Positions 35,979 through 47,586 of a DNA stretch of 64,000 bases are shown one piece after another. Position 1 is the stretch's first letter, and every line of letters begins with the position of its first letter. Made by a program: the position numbers and the translations under genes. The notes under the pieces are model-generated. The model had not been told where the DNA came from. It searched no databases and saw only the letters and a list, made by a program, of their open reading frames with translations. The stretch is from the NCBI GenBank assembly GCA_964017045.1, contig OZ024797.1:14465562-14529561 (forward strand), read 5' to 3'. This DNA comes from Omphiscola glabra. Taxonomy: Eukaryota > Mollusca > Gastropoda > Lymnaeidae.

Positions 35979-36344
35979 CATGCTAAAAGGCGCAACTATT
36001 TCCCAATAGAAGCTGCTGCTCAGTGCTCAAAGTAGTGCAACTTTTTTTCGTTTTGGCGTCTTTCGCTGGGGCCATGGTTGCATGTGAATCTTAAGAAAAA
36101 CACTGGGTTGAAACGGTAACAAGGGTGTATAAAAGTTCCAGAGCTCTAGACATTTTTGTCTGGATACAGATTTCCCAGGAAGTTCTCTAAAGCTAGCAAG
36201 ATAATGGATACGTCTGATAACACTTTCATTTGTGCATGAGCATGAGTTTGTCTCGCCCGTGAGCATTTAACAATACAGACTTAGGGTCACGGCTGGTAAT
36301 CTGGCAGCAACACAGGCAGTATCTCATCTCAGAATATCAAAAAC

Positions 36345-37612
36345 AACATTGATAAGGTGGTCATGTGGTCAAATATTGATAAGGTGATCTAGTGGCCAAA
36401 TTTTGATGAGGTGGTCTAGTGGCCAAACATTGATAACATGGTCTAGTGGCCAAACATTGATGAGGTGGTCTAGTGGCCAAACATTGATGAGGTGGTCTAG
36501 TGGCCAAACATTGATGAGGTGGTCTAGTGGCCAAACATTGATAACATGGTCTAGTGGCCAAACATTGATGAGGTGGTCTAGTGGCCAAACATTGATGAGG
36601 TGGTCTAGTGGCCAAACATTGATGAGGTGATCTAGTGGCCAAACATTGATGAGGTGATCTAGTGGCCAAACATTGATGAGGTGATCTAGTGGCCAAACAT
36701 TGATGAGGTGATCTAGTGGCTAAATATTGATGAGGTGATCTAGTGGCTAAATATTGATGAGGTGATCTAGTGGCCAAACATTGATGAGGTGATCTAGTGG
36801 CTAAATATTGATGAGGTGATCTAGTTGCCAAAAATTGATAATGTGGTCTAGTGGCCAAACATTGATGAGGTGATCTAGTGGCTAAATATTGATGAGGTGA
36901 TCTAGTGGCCAAACATTGATGAGGTGATCTAGTGGCTAAATATTGATAAGGTGGTCTAGTGGCTAAATATTGATGAGGTGATCTAGTGGCCAAACATTGA
37001 TGAGGTGATCTAGTGGCTAAATATTGATGAGGTGATCTAGTGGCTAAATATTGATGAGGTGATCTAGTGGCTAAATATTGATGAGGTGATCTAGTGGCCA
37101 AACATTGATGAGGTGATCTAGTGGCTAAATATTGATGAGGTGATCTAGTGGCTAAATATTGATAAGGTGGTCTAGTGGCCAAACATTGATGAGGTGATCT
37201 AGTGGCTAAATATTGATAAGGTGGTCTAGTGGCCAAACATTGATGAGGTGATCTAGTGGCTAAATATTGATGAGGTGATCTAGTGGCCAAACATTGATGA
37301 GGTGATCTAGTGGCCAAACATTGATGAGGTGATCTAGTGGCCAAACATTGATGAGGTGATCTAGTGGCCAAACATTGATGAGGTGGTCTAGTGGCCAAAC
37401 ATTGATGAGGTGGTCTAGTGGCCAAATATTGATGAGGTGATCTAGTGGCTAAATATTGATGAGGTGATCTAGTGGCCAAACATTGATAATGTGGTCTAGT
37501 GGTCAAATAACGATAAGTTGGTTTAGTGGCCAATTATCGATAAGGTGGTCTGCTGGCCAAACATTGATAAGGTGTTCTAGTGGCCAAATATTGATAAGGT
37601 GGTTTAGTGGTG
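36345..37612. repeat. 27-bp satellite array, about 46 copies
   Basis: Unit contains gtggccaaacattgatgagg then tgatcta, with a ctaaatatt variant interspersed. A 390-codon open frame across it on the minus strand is a period-9-codon artefact. Confidence 0.96.
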
Positions 37613-38274
37613 AAAGCTGGACTTAAAACTTCTATATTATATTTTCAATAACTTAAATGTTTTTACTTTTATATTTGTGTAAATGTGCAGTTATCTCTCG
37701 GTAAACACGCAGTAAAAGCTGCGTAAACTCACAGTAATTTCTCGGTAATCTCATTGCTGGTACCGCATAAAACTATAATTTATAATATACCGGGTAATGC
37801 TAAAATTAAAATTAGGTGTCACTGATAGACTTCGTTAATATTTGTTGTTGAATATTTTACTAGATACGTGTTTGATAACAGCATTGCGCATGCGTGTGTG
37901 ATGCTGCCCTCGGCTTTGGTTATAGTTTGAGAGCTATACACTGCAAGATACACAAACGATGTCTTGTGAAATTATTCCTAAATTTTGAACACATTGTTGT
38001 TGATAGGTTTTTTTTTGATAGGTGCTGAGAAATAAAATCTTACAGTGCATTCCTCCATACTGTCTGTATGGGACACATTTCTGACATGGCGGTGTTGGAA
38101 AGCTTGTCAACAATGTCCTATTTTGGGCTTTGTCGCAACACGGCTTATTTATGTACCTACATATATTTTGTGCTCTCCCTTCTCTTACAGTGCGTTTTGC
38201 GCCGCACACGGTTCGTCATGTCACAATTTTAACACCACAATTTAGTCAGCTTATGTGTGAATGTTCGCCTACAG
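37613..38274. other. No gene recognised upstream of the candidate exon
   Basis: Short cggtaa-containing repeats near 37690-37760 and small frames only. If the exon at 38275 is real, this is its upstream intron. Confidence 0.4.
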
Positions 38275-38469
38275 GACGAGCAAGAGACTGGGAGATCATT
38301 AGCATGTGGCCATCCAATAAGATGCGAAAAACTTTATAGAGTTTATTACGACGCTAGGTATGTCATAAATTATGAGCAAGTTGAATTGTTGCCTGTGCTC
38401 CCCGTGGACAGGGAGGCCCTATGCGAATCTATAAAAAAAATGTATCCACGGGTTAAGTTAATGCAATAA
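38275..38469 (+). CDS. Candidate orphan terminal coding exon, 64 codons plus stop
   Basis: An acceptor-like stretch ending gttcgcctacag (AG at 38273-38274) is followed by a 195-base frame without stops, ending TAA at 38467-38469. The predicted peptide has ordinary composition, including CGHPIRCEKLYRVYYDARY and a basic end YPRVKLM, which is unlike the low-complexity frames from nearby arrays. I do not recognise the family and found no upstream exon on the same strand. It could be the last exon of a gene whose other exons are hidden in the repeat-rich 34-38 kb, a decayed gene, or a transposon-borne exon. The surrounding 700 bases hold no satellite array. Confidence 0.35.
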   Translation, partial: DEQETGRSLACGHPIRCEKLYRVYYDARYVINYEQVELLPVLPVDREALCESIKKMYPRVKLMQ

Positions 38470-38781
38470 TGTATACATCTGAGATTAAAACAGTCTTTAT
38501 ACCATACTATATATAGTTTTACTAATAGTTTAAGCTTTTTTTTTTAACATCTAGTCTACATGGGGCCTCGAATAGATGATGCAGACTTCTGTCAAGCTTT
38601 GAAAACCACTGACCAAAACGATCTGTGTATGTTGGAGCTCACTGTCTAGTTGAAATCATGTGACAACTTATTCTGTATGCTGCTCTAGAAGAGATAAAAG
38701 ACTAATTATTTAATCAACATGGATTCCATTCCAGACTCCTCACACACTGACCAACTGACTTTTACTGTCCTGTTCTGTCAA

Positions 38782-38957
38782 CAGTGGCGTAGCGAGCTTA
38801 ACTCGCGCCCGGGGCACAATACCTTTTTAGTGCCCCCCAATACCTTTTTAGCGCCCCCCCTATTCGAAAACCATACAATATTATAGTAAAATATACCATT
38901 TGGCGCCCCTTTGTGAGTAGCGCCCTGGGCATGATGCCCCCCCTCACTACGCCACTG
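38782..38957. mobile_element. hAT-like MITE, CAGTGGCG family, 176 bp
   Basis: Inverted ends CAGTGGCGTAGCGAG and CAGTGGCGTAGTGAG. The 8-bp flanks TCTGTCAA and ACTGTCAA match at seven positions. The subterminal region is rich in CCCC/GCGCC blocks, as in the other two copies. No coding capacity. Confidence 0.87.
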
Positions 38958-39073
38958 ACTGTCAAGAGTGTCACCCTGTACGAATTTCCATTCATTTAGC
39001 ATCACTACCACCTATCTTAAGTATTTATATTTTAATACCAATAGAATGACCATAAAGACAATGGTTTACATTA

Positions 39074-39516
39074 GGGGTCGTTCGCAAATTATGTCAAGCT
39101 CAGGGGGGTAAGGGGGGTGAGAATTTGTGACAGGGGGAGTGGGGTCAAAAAATTGTGACAGTACACATTTGTAAAAAAAAAAATTAATCTAAAATGTTTT
39201 AATTTTGAAAAATCTGTATTCAATTAATATTAAAAACATTATCTTGAAACTCAGTCGCGCACAAACTAATGTGCATATTGAAAAATAACCCAAAAACTGT
39301 TGTGGCCATTTTACATTCGGCTCGGGGAGGACTTCTTTGTTTTACGTCACAGTTTTCTAATAATAATACATCTTAATCCATTATGGGAAAATGTTAAAGA
39401 ATAAAATAAAATCTTAGTTTTGCATGCTTTTAATTTTTTTAGTTGTGGCGTGACACAAAGGGGGGGTAAAGATTTTGTAAATGTCATTTTTTGTGACGTT
39501 ATTTGCGAACGACCCC
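39074..39516. mobile_element. GGGGTCGTTCG-ended MITE with TTA target duplication, 443 bp
   Basis: Left end ggggtcgttcgcaaattatg; the right end is its inverse (atttgcgaacgacccc). TTA flanks both sides (39071-39073, 39517-39519). A 3-bp TTA duplication fits PIF/Harbinger-type transposition, though the superfamily is inferred only from that. No transposase frame. A related left end begins at 63168. Confidence 0.8.
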
Positions 39517-39532
39517 TTAGTAGTTACAGGTA

Positions 39533-39760
39533 TGGTTTTAGGGCGGTGCGAGCTTTGTGAACAAACCAAGTAGTGATAGCTTTGTGACCAATCCAAGGGG
39601 TGAGGGCTTTGTGACCAAAAAAAGTGGTGAGGGCTTTGTGACCAAATCAAGTAGTGATGGCTTTGTGACCAGGCCAAGTAGTGAGTGTATTGTGACCAAA
39701 CCAAGTGGTAGGGTACTGTGATCAAATCAAGAGGTGAGGGCACTGTCGCCAAACCAAGCG
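39533..39760. repeat. About 27-bp degenerate tandem array, 8 copies
   Basis: Unit close to gggctttgtgaccaaatcaa then gtggtga; begins 15 bases after the MITE at 39074-39516. Confidence 0.88.
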
Positions 39761-40119
39761 CAATCTTAGCAGAATGAAATGTAACAGTTTTTTCCGTTAT
39801 TTAAGGTGACAGACCTGTTGATCTTGTTAGATCTTGTAGATCTTGCACAATCTAGAAATCAAAAAGACAAATCTTGTATTTGTAAGGTTTGCACTAATTT
39901 GTGTTTTTTGTCCAAGTCTAAGCTCTTTTTTTTCATTGACTGCCTTAAAATTAATGTCATATCTTTCGTAACTTTTTCAGGGTGATTTTGTCTTTTGTTA
40001 CTTATTTAGTTATTATTAAGTAACATTTAGGAACGTTAACAAAATATATTAGAGTTAGATCCCTTTGTCCAGGAATTTGTTAAGTCAGAGCCTGTGGGAA
40101 TGAGATAACTTCAATCCAT

Positions 40120-40315
40120 AACTTGACATTTAGGTCCATTAAATCCTGAATAATGAGTTTACTTCAATAATTTGATATTTTAGACTATTAATTCCTGAAT
40201 ATGAGTTAACTTCCATATTTTTATATTTTGGCCCATTAAATCCTGAATATTATTTGGCTTTAATAACTTTATATTATTATATTTTGGTCCATTAAAACCT
40301 GACTAAATTTATCCA
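40120..40315. repeat. About 58-bp degenerate repeat, 3-4 copies
   Basis: Copies share ccattaaatcctgaata and a tttatattttgg stretch. Strongly diverged, downstream of the PIGF stop. Confidence 0.7.
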
Positions 40316-40690
40316 GGAAATAAACCTTTTAAATTAATTTGTTTGGCACCTCAAAACTCTTTGACATTGCAACATAGAATGGCTTTTTTAAAAGTAAAAA
40401 AAAAAAAAAGTTACACTAAATAACTGTTACCAAGGGAGATAATTGTTTATAATTTACTCTAAAGGGAAATCAAGATGATTTCCTCCATTCTCAATTTATT
40501 TAAAAATGTAATGGTAAATTAAGGAACAAAAGGTTTATTGATAAAAACACAGAGCTTATTAATTGGTCATCATCGGTTAAAAACGTCTCACATAAGTATA
40601 TAATAAGTTTCTTCTGGCAATATTAAGAGCATCATTGACTTTTGCATCTGACTGATTTTAACAAGTTTGCAATAATGTATATTTGGCACT

Positions 40691-43600
40691 TTAAAAATAC
40701 TTTGATTTGTTCGCATTTCTGAGATTCCAAGGAAGTTTTACTGCAGCCATCAAAAGACCAAGACAATATCCACTCAAAGCTCCTATCACACAGCTGATTG
40801 GCCACTCCTAAAGAAAACAAACATTGTTTTAAATGGTATGAACAAGGGAAAACAACTCCCATTTTATCATTCTTTTAATATACATTTTATACCATTTATA
40901 GTATCTCAAATTTTTCATCATCATAAAATGAGTTTATATATTTGTATTGCTGGAAACAATGAAAGTTTGAGGACCAATGCTTTTAAATGTCTAAAGCTGA
41001 CTAAAATGTAATTGAACAAGTGAGTCTAAAACTACCAAATGATTTCTAAATATTTTAGGAAAAGCCTTTCAGTTTTAGTATTAAAGTAAAAAGCTTTTAA
41101 GAAATTATGGCATCATTTCTAGAGCATGGATAAGTAAATTTCAGGTGCTCACAAAGCATAAATTATTATCACTAAATTATTGTACAGAAAAAGAATTATA
41201 ATAACAAAGTGGCTATTCGCACACGGGTACCAGAAGTGAGAGGTTGGGATTAAAAAATTATTTTAAATATTATTGTTGGGTTTGTAAGACAAAATAACAT
41301 ATCAAATGAAAGATAATTGAATGGACGATATGTTTGTAAACTTAATTCTTCAGTTTAACTAAAGCAAACTACCACAAATGACATCCGAATAGCATTGAGT
41401 CAAAATGGACCCGGACACGCAGGGCCGCCATTCAGACTCAATGCTTTTAGGATGTCATTTGTGGTAGTTTATTTTAGTTAAACTGAAGAAGTAAGCTTAC
41501 AAACGTATAGTCCATTCAATTATCTTTCATTTGATACCCAATTTGGTCTTACAAACACAACAATAATATTTTTAATAGTTTTTTAATCCCAACCTCTCAC
41601 TTCTGGTACACGGGTGCAATAGTCGTAGCCTAATAATAAATTATGGACTTGTTACCTGCCATGGTCTGTCCCAGTCCAGGGGAATAGGAACTGCTCCCAG
41701 CCAGGCCCCTAGCAGCGAGCATACGCTTGTGAAGTAGACAACAGTTTCAATGCCATTGTTGGAGCTGAAGAGTTTTAATGTGAATAGTTAAGAATTTAAT
41801 TGAACAATTTCATTCATTTTTACTGAGCATCAAAGTTAAACTTTTAAAAAAAATGTTAAACCTAAGGACGCATTTAATTAAGAGTCCATTCATAATTTTT
41901 GAAGATACACAAAATAATATAAAAATTTCATATGAAAGAATATTTTCTAATAAATAATTAATAAATGTCAAGCCATATAAGTATAAGTAATGTTTGTTGC
42001 AAGAAAATTTTCCTAAGTAGATTTTTTTGTGATTCTGCAGTTTTAGTCATTTGATTATGGAAACAGGTTAAGATTTTATGACTGTCATCAATCTTGCATA
42101 CTTACAATTTTGCCAAGACACCTCCCTCTTAACTTTATGCACCAGTAAACCTAGTTCTAAAAATCCAACAAAAATCCCACTCCACTCAATGCTTACTTAT
42201 ACATAATATGATAGGGGGGAGGTAAGTCGGTGGCTAGCCTAAGCCATAAATCATCTTTAAAACGTGGGTCTCACCTCCTCACTTGTCTTCCCCAATTCCA
42301 GCCCAGGGCAATCCGGGTCAAAAATTGGCTAATTGTCTCTGGGGTTTGGGAGAAATGGCGGCAGGTGGGATCCCTATTAGTGTCATGTCTGTTTCTCAAA
42401 TTTTCCTCAGTGCATACATAACATATGAACTAAGTTTATATTCATGAATAAAATTGAAAATAATTTTTTTTAAATATCAAATATAATGAAATGTGGGCAG
42501 TTTTTTTTTTTTTTAAAAGATGCTGACAATTCCAATCCCCTTTGAATGTCATCAAAATGTGAAACATTATCTATTTCAATTTTTACATATTATGTGTATG
42601 GTACTAAATTGTTGGAATAAATGCATTTAAAATTCTATGAAATTGCAAACTTAGTTTAAAATATAATGATTCAAAGAAGAGACTAAATTAATATTTTCCC
42701 AATCCCTTAATTTGAGACTGTTCAAATTTAATTTTAAAACATAATGCAATTTAACAAATTAGTGTTTGCAGCAAATGGAAATTGAAATGGACTTTAATTA
42801 TTATTATTTTTTTTACAATCAACCGAGATATGTCACCATATTTTATTTTTATACATATTTAGTTTTTTCCCCATCTCATAATAATTTTGAGAGTTTTTTT
42901 CTTCATGACACACCAGTTAATCCTATTACTTTGAAATTATTGAATCTAAAAATTCTTGTTAAAAACATAACATCCCACCTAGAAGTGAACATAGTGAACC
43001 AGCTATCTAAATTTGAGCCACAGAAAATGCAGTTTGGAAGACAAACTAATACAGTAAGAAGCATGGAAAAATGAAATGTTTCTGTTGTTGACCTATGAAT
43101 GAAAGAGAGGAAAATATGTCAACAAAACAACCCCTAAAATAAGCCTTTTGATATTGATAAGAACAATGACAAATTATAAAGGAATACATAATGTATTAAA
43201 AGGAAGTAATTTAATAAATTTAAACATGCCATAACAATAAAAGTTGGACTTTTTAAAAATTCAGTTGAAACAAAATTTTAAGATATGACTATGAGGCATC
43301 ATTATGATTATGATAAAAGATGGGAAGGAATCATATATTTGTTTCAAATAAAAACCTATATTATAACATAACTAAATGAAAATTAAAATGTTTCCTTATA
43401 TTAAGTTATATATGGTTCTCATTATGGGCTTTTAGTTTTAAACAAGTTATTATAAATATTTTGAATTTAATTTGTATTGATAGATAAAATTTGAATGGAG
43501 GTAGAAAAGTATATTATTTAGCTAAATTTCAAAACATAGCTTACGACAGCAGTGGCGCACCATAACATATGCAGATAACATAGAGGATAATACAACCCAG

Positions 43601-44580
43601 GATGAGAATGAACAGTGCTTTCAAAGCACTAGTTATCTGTAAATATAAGATGTATCATACAACAGTCAAGCCACTTGATGCATCTAATAACTCATATTGT
43701 TCTGGTAATAAAAAGAGCTAAACTTAAACGTAGTGCCAATAGGCCTAATTAAATGTTTGGCTCACTACAGACACATAGCTAAAAGATATTTTGCGCCCGG
43801 GGACGAAATATAAAACTGCCCACCCCCTTAATCACATTTTTATATTACATTGAATAAGGATAACAATTTAAATTTTTTTAAAACATGGTATTTAAAGAAG
43901 CAAATTTATCGAATTATAGATGACCCACTCAGTCACTGTCGTAGACTGGTTTACAAAAGATATATTTTTCTTGATTTCACTGTTACTAAATGGTCAACTG
44001 ACAGTTACGCAATCAAATTCTGTTTATTTCCAATGTTCCTCTTTCAACGCTAAGAAGAGCAAGATTGCCGAGACGATCCTGTCCAATTGACACATGCAAC
44101 TGCGACAAAATAAGTAGGCTATCAGATGACACGTTATAATGTAATGTTATAAGCCTCATTTCGGTGTCCCTGTACCTTGGTGCCGGGGGACATATGTACC
44201 ACTTTGCACGCCCCTCGCTACGCCTCTGGCTCACTAAAGCATTGTTAATCTCTATTAATCTGATTTGCCTAAATAGTCAAATGTAGCCGTAGGCAAATTT
44301 ACTTTTGACTTACCTTAGGCTTAAAATTATATTTTTCAATACTTTCTGATCCATATAAGAATGAAAGCAAAAACATCAAAAAACAGTGGACTAACGCAGC
44401 AACCATGCAAATTTTCATTCCTGCAACTGAGTTTTTAATAATACAGAGCGGGCCATCATTAAGTAAAATTAGTGTCAATACGCCGAACAACGCAGAAGAT
44501 ACCAAAGAAGAAAACGATAATATTAGAATAAATCTTGTCACTTTAAACGAATGCATATTTGTCTGTATTCGTTTATTCAT
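40691..44580 (-). CDS. PIGF: GPI ethanolamine phosphate transferase stabilising subunit F (PIG-F), 4 of about 5 exons found
   Basis: Exons: 1 44580-44314 (ATG at 44580), 2 43636-43545, 4 41764-41656, 5 40807-40691 (TAA). PIG-F is a small multi-pass ER membrane protein that stabilises the PIGO and PIGG ethanolamine-phosphate transferases in GPI-anchor synthesis. Exon 1 gives two hydrophobic segments, exon 2 a third ending YGAPLL. Exon 4 carries the family signature [18 protein letters not shown], and exon 5 continues [13 protein letters not shown] into the last helix and a short basic tail. Splice sites are canonical and phases agree (exon 1 ends phase 0, exon 2 phase 2, exon 4 starts with one base and ends phase 0). 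The four exons encode about 194 residues; known PIG-F proteins are about 220. The missing part is the helix region between YGAPLL and GAWLGA, so an exon of roughly 120 nt with phase 2-2 probably lies in 41.8-43.5 kb, but I could not find it. Divergent neighbour of SARS2. A fold-back element occupies the last intron. Confidence 0.88.
41211..41628. mobile_element. Fold-back element, about 190-bp inverted arms, in the last PIGF intron
   Basis: The left arm from ctattcgcacacgggtacca and the right arm ending in the inverse of ctattgcacccgtgtaccag are complementary over nearly their full length, including a shared block around ttagttaaactgaagaa and its complement. The spacer of about 40 bases lies near 41396-41436 and is GC-rich. 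No clear target duplication. Transcribed PIGF pre-mRNA would form a long hairpin here. Confidence 0.85.
43768..44228. mobile_element. hAT-like MITE, CAGTGGCG-related, 461 bp, in a PIGF intron
   Basis: Left end cagacacatagct, right end the inverted cagaggcgtagcgag. A perfect 8-bp duplication GCTCACTA flanks it (43760-43767, 44229-44236). Interior includes cgcccgggg-like blocks shared with the 38.8-kb copy. It sits in the first PIGF intron. Confidence 0.85.
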
Positions 44581-45130
44581 AAAAGTTCAGTGAAATTTGA
44601 AAAGGAGTATGAATGCCTATTGATCTCTCTTAAAGGAGTTTTCATTGATTTTATTCTCAGTTCATTGTTGCTGTTTTTTTAATCAACTCAACAATAAATA
44701 ACTCTGTCATGCTTTGATAGAGGTTACTCTATTTACCAAGACTACAAAAAAAACAAAAGAAGTACAAAATTCGAGCAAAGCAGCACTATTCGTGCTCATT
44801 GAAAACTTATGTCAATTAACAAATCTACCAAAACCTTTTTTAAAAATTATACAATATCATTACTATTATGTAAGAGCTAAAAAAATTAATACATCTAGGC
44901 CATGGAACACATACATTTCAACTTGCAAATCTTCTACTTCTATTGCTCTCCAAGGTGTAGATTGATGAAAAGTAAAATAAGGATTTGGGTGGCAAATAAT
45001 GCATTTCTCATTTTGAATATATCAAATATATCAAACAAGTTCTGAACGCCCTCCCTAAACCGCCCCCCCCCCCTCACTACATTGATCACCCAAAAAAACG
45101 TCTAAATTTGCACTGTCTATCTTGAGTTTC

Positions 45131-45315
45131 CATTCATCATCATCATCCTCATCATCAGGTCCCGTAGTCCTTCGACCGTAAGGGCGCCACAGATGACATG
45201 TACACTATTCTTCTCCATTCCTCTCGGTCTTCTGCCCTACGCATAGCATCGCCTAGTTGTAATCCAGTCCATTCTTTGATATTATCTTCCCATCTTTTTC
45301 TTTGTCTTCCTAGGA
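45131..45315 (-). mobile_element. LINE family 2 3' fragment with (ATG)n tail
   Basis: On the minus strand this is nearly colinear with 33950-34135 of the plus strand: the same KRWEDNIK-encoding region, the same AEDREEW segment and a (GAT)n-type tail. It lies between the divergent starts of PIGF and SARS2. Confidence 0.8.
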
Positions 45316-45509
45316 ACTATCTCGGAATTTGATAACATTGCTGATCGTTAGTCCATATCCTTGGGGCCTGAATGTATACAAATTCAAATGACACTTTCTT
45401 CGCCTCGTATTGATTTGAAAAGTTCAGAAAAGTAATATCGGAATTAGTTTAAACTGTGCTTTAGTTACAAAATAATAAACGAAGGCTAATTCAGATAGAT
45501 CGTACCTCA

Positions 45510-45800
45510 TCATTAGGTTTAGGGATAGATTTAAGGTTCAGGAGGAGTTCAGGTTAGGGTGAGAGATAGATTTAGGGTTCATGGCAACTGAAATTGAGAG
45601 AATGTGCTTTGGCATTTGTAGCAATTTTACAAGAGCAACAAACATAGGGCTAATTTCGAAAGATGGGTACATGACGTCATTTGCGTGTTTTTTTATGTTG
45701 CTGATGACTTTAGGGTTCAGGTTAGGTTTAGGGGTAGATTTAGGGTAAGGGCGAGGGATAGGTTTAGGGTTCAGGTTAGGGTGAGGGATACATTTAGGAA
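45510..45800. repeat. Second degenerate (TTAGGG)-like tract, two parts
   Basis: Repeats such as gatttagggttcaggttagg and gtgagggatag occur at 45510-45590 and 45710-45800 around a non-repeat spacer. It lies between the PIGF and SARS2 starts. Confidence 0.6.
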
Positions 45801-47377
45801 GTTTTTTTTTTATAACTAACAGGTTCCTCCAAATCCAAAATTGTTGCAAAAATCAATACTGACAATACAATACCCATTTTCCAAAATGATGGACAATTTA
45901 AACATTATAATTAACCTCCCAATGAAATTATAACTTAAAACATTCCATTTTCGTATTAATATTTTAAAAAAAGAAAGGTTAACTCTAGTAACAATCCAAG
46001 AATAAACAAAAGAGAGAGAATCCTACACTAAACTCGGAATGGTGTGCGGAAGTAACATTGGCCTATTGAACTTGTGACATGTTCTGTAGTGATTTCTAGC
46101 CAACTCAGCTTAATTTATTATATCTAAATTAAATTTAAAAGGGCACAGTAGGCAAATCTGGGTTATTTAATTTTGTTTAGCATTGATTCAGTTAAAAAGG
46201 GCACAATAGGCAACTCTGGGTTATTTAATTGTATTTAGTAATGCTTTAGTTTCATGTTGACTTATACATGACAGCATATAATGAGATCCAGTTTGGGGCC
46301 TTTTTAGTATAGCTTCAGTCAATTAACATAATTTTAAGCATTTTCTCACAAGGATTTGAGAATGAGGCAAACTCCCCCTTCCTTCCAGGGTTGCGGATAC
46401 CTACTGTTGTCAGTATGGAGAAATTGATCTCTTATTTAAGTATATGGCTCATTCTAAAACAGTACACACAAAAAAAGACGATACCATATGTTAAAGTTAA
46501 ATACGATAACAAAGAAAACGATACCCAAACTAAGGCAAATTACAATTAATAAATTTTATTAAGTTAATAATGAATTACAAAATCAAAAATAAAATTAAAT
46601 CAAAGCTATCGACTTACAGCCAGTATAATGATTGGCTTGTACCGGTACAATGTTGAAGAAAATACAAAGTTGTAAAGGGTACAATGATGAAAAGGGAACC
46701 TACACACACAGGAAATGTTAGTAAAAATCTCTATCTCATAAAGCAAATCTCTATCATAATAGCGAACTTGCCAAAATTATATCTCTCTTCCTTTTATAAT
46801 CTGTTTTACTGATATTTCTAGAAAGGGCTTACACATTGTTTTCCTCTCCTGATTTGTTTAGATTTTTCTACAGAATTCTGATAATACAGGCTATAGATTT
46901 TATTTAGTCGTAAACAAGGTCAAAGAGACTTTTTTTATTTAGCCACACCCTAAAATGCGGTTCTGAGCTTGGGGTCAGCTAGAATTCATTCACGGGGAAA
47001 GATGACGTAAACACATCATCTGCATAGCAGTTGCCAACATCCATAAATTTACAGACAGTCCGTAAAGATTTGAACTAATATTACTTGTTCATAAATCCCA
47101 TTAAGAGCTTAAGATAAAATAAATAAGACCATGTACAGAATTTTCCTAGATTTAAAAAAAATTTGATATTTGAAACTTTGGTATGTTCCTCTTACTTGCT
47201 TGACACTTCGACCATCTTATTCATAATCAGGAGTATTTCAACACTGGTGAGAAAATTTGAGTCAAGCCTTGTAGTCAAATTACAAAGAGTCATACACAGA
47301 AATAACATAGTAGCACTGACATCAGAATTTTTTTTAACTTGGTTACTTATTTTAAAAATATGTCTGTAATATTTCTT
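45801..47377. other. PIGF-SARS2 intergenic region, no further gene
   Basis: AT-rich. A two-copy block of about 63 bp (gggcacagtaggcaaatctg at 46141, again near 46199) is the only repeat. No core promoter motif could be chosen with confidence. Confidence 0.45.
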
Positions 47378-47450
47378 CTTCTAAATATTAAGGGCCCACG
47401 ATCAATTTATTGATCATTATGGCTCCTATTTCTTTGATCCTCTGTAAAAT
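47378..47450 (-). mobile_element. LINE family 1 3' UTR stub just upstream of SARS2
   Basis: Minus-strand copy of the 3' UTR and GAA tail seen at 9.7 and 27.5 kb (core gatcgtgggc in reverse at about 47396-47405). It ends only about 140 bases before the SARS2 start codon, so it lies within the presumptive SARS2 promoter or 5' UTR. Confidence 0.7.
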
Positions 47451-47586
47451 GAGGCCTTTTAACATTGTATCATGATTTGCTAGGCTGACTAAGGTGTCTA
47501 AACATATCTAAACATTTTGTTTCATGATAATGATTATACAATTTCTGCTCTGCAGCACATATACACTTGCATAACTGCTTCTGAAA

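Noticed and set aside
36361..37533. 390-codon minus-strand frame with a 9-residue repeat
   Set aside because: A 27-bp tandem array keeps the frame open; no splice context, composition or family supports a protein.
42106..42210. Possible missing PIGF exon 3 ending VSWQN before a GTAAGT
   Set aside because: Phase does not fit exons 2 and 4, and the residues do not resemble the PIG-F helix expected there.
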